Origin: Clusia tigrina | Taxonomy: Eukaryota > Arthropoda > Insecta > Diptera > Clusiidae | NCBI GenBank assembly: GCA_920105625.2 | Contig: OV050032.1 | Span: forward strand, 16,536,356-16,600,355 | DNA length: 64,000 bases | Direction of reading: 5' to 3' | Shown here: positions 63,572 to 64,000 of the stretch, piece by piece | Layout of the letters: each line of letters opens with the position of its first letter | Position numbering within the stretch: the first letter of the stretch is position 1 | Position numbers and translations under genes: made by a program | The notes under the pieces: generated by a model | What the model was told of the DNA's origin: nothing | The model's input: the letters and a program-made list of their open reading frames with translations, nothing else | The model's database searches: none

Positions 63572-64000
63572 ATATATAGTGCGAACAGCCCAGGGCAGCA
63601 CTCCAGTACAGTCACATGGGGTTTTCATTTGCCAGAGTTGCTCTCAGTGGATTTCGCGGCAGCTCAATTGCTTAAGGCGACCAATTGTGCAACTGCTCCC
63701 CAACCGACCCCACCTGGTAAGTTATTCCGCAAACTTTCGAATATCTATTACGAGTACGAGGTGCAAGGTATCTCCACAATAGAAGGCAACACATCAACCA
63801 TTTCGGATATTATTGCATAATTTATTTAAATGAAATTCAATTACACATTATTACGAGTATTTTAAATGTATACGATTCAATTGTTTTTGCTTTTTTGTGA
63901 TTTTTATTTTTATTTTTATTTTTTTTTGTTGTTTTTGTTTTTGTTTTATTTTATTTATTTAACAATATGATTTATGCATATTTGAAAATTTATGATTTAT
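63572..64000. other. right edge, T-rich sequence, nothing recognised
   Basis: Two overlapping frames of about 65 codons at 63579-63820 lack motifs. From 63885 on there are (TTTTTA)n and TTTTATTT-type runs. Confidence 0.5.

Overview
The window reads as gene-poor, transposon-rich euchromatin of an insect, most likely a higher dipteran (drosophilid or tephritid-like). Grounds: several mariner lineages, Jockey-type and R1-like LINE relics, a tRNA-derived SINE with an (AAT)n tail, opa-like CAA/CAG runs, and AT-rich intergenic DNA without long spliced coding sequence. The species call is inference. I found no intact host gene I would defend; most long open frames are products of tandem arrays whose unit length is a multiple of three, or sit in low-complexity DNA.

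Layout. 1-2405 is a nested stack: the 5' end of one mariner (minus strand, running off the left edge), a SINE abutting its terminal repeat, a (TA)n tract, then a second mariner (plus) whose 3' end gives way to another (TA)n tract. A decayed DEAHF-type transposase follows near 3.06 kb. 4.8-5.9 kb is GC-richer with two open frames on minus. 6.75-7.9 kb may hold unidentified decayed coding sequence. 10.04-11.03 kb is a 48-bp tandem array, 13.57 kb SINE copy 2, and 18.98-21.13 kb an unrelated 48-bp array with a 578-bp higher-order repeat.

22.2-25.8 kb is a transposon cluster: a 222-bp hAT-like MITE with an 8-bp target duplication, a Jockey-type LINE endonuclease fragment (minus) joined head-on to the same type's 3' coding end (plus), SINE copy 3 with target duplication, and a second DEAHF-type transposase relic (minus). 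25.8-32.9 kb is intergenic, with triplet repeats. 32.93-34.18 kb is a near full-length but broken mariner (minus). 34.3-34.9 kb is an R1-like LINE endonuclease relic and 40.3-40.6 kb an R1-like LINE 3' end. 49.06-53.09 kb is a 4-kb, 22-copy array of a 183-bp unit. A reverse-transcriptase scrap lies near 57.8 kb, SINE copy 4 at 61.48 kb, a TA-flanked mariner-derived MITE at 63.09 kb, and a second copy of the hAT-like MITE at 63.38 kb in inverted orientation.

Nothing here works as a pathway. The window records repeated mobile-element invasion and tandem-repeat growth. The points most worth follow-up are the small hAT-like MITE family proven by two perfect 8-bp target duplications, the inverted Jockey junction, the three higher-order-structured satellites, the SINE family that seeds AAT/TA microsatellites, and an apparent excess of the heptamer ACTCGTA/TACGAGT across the unique DNA.
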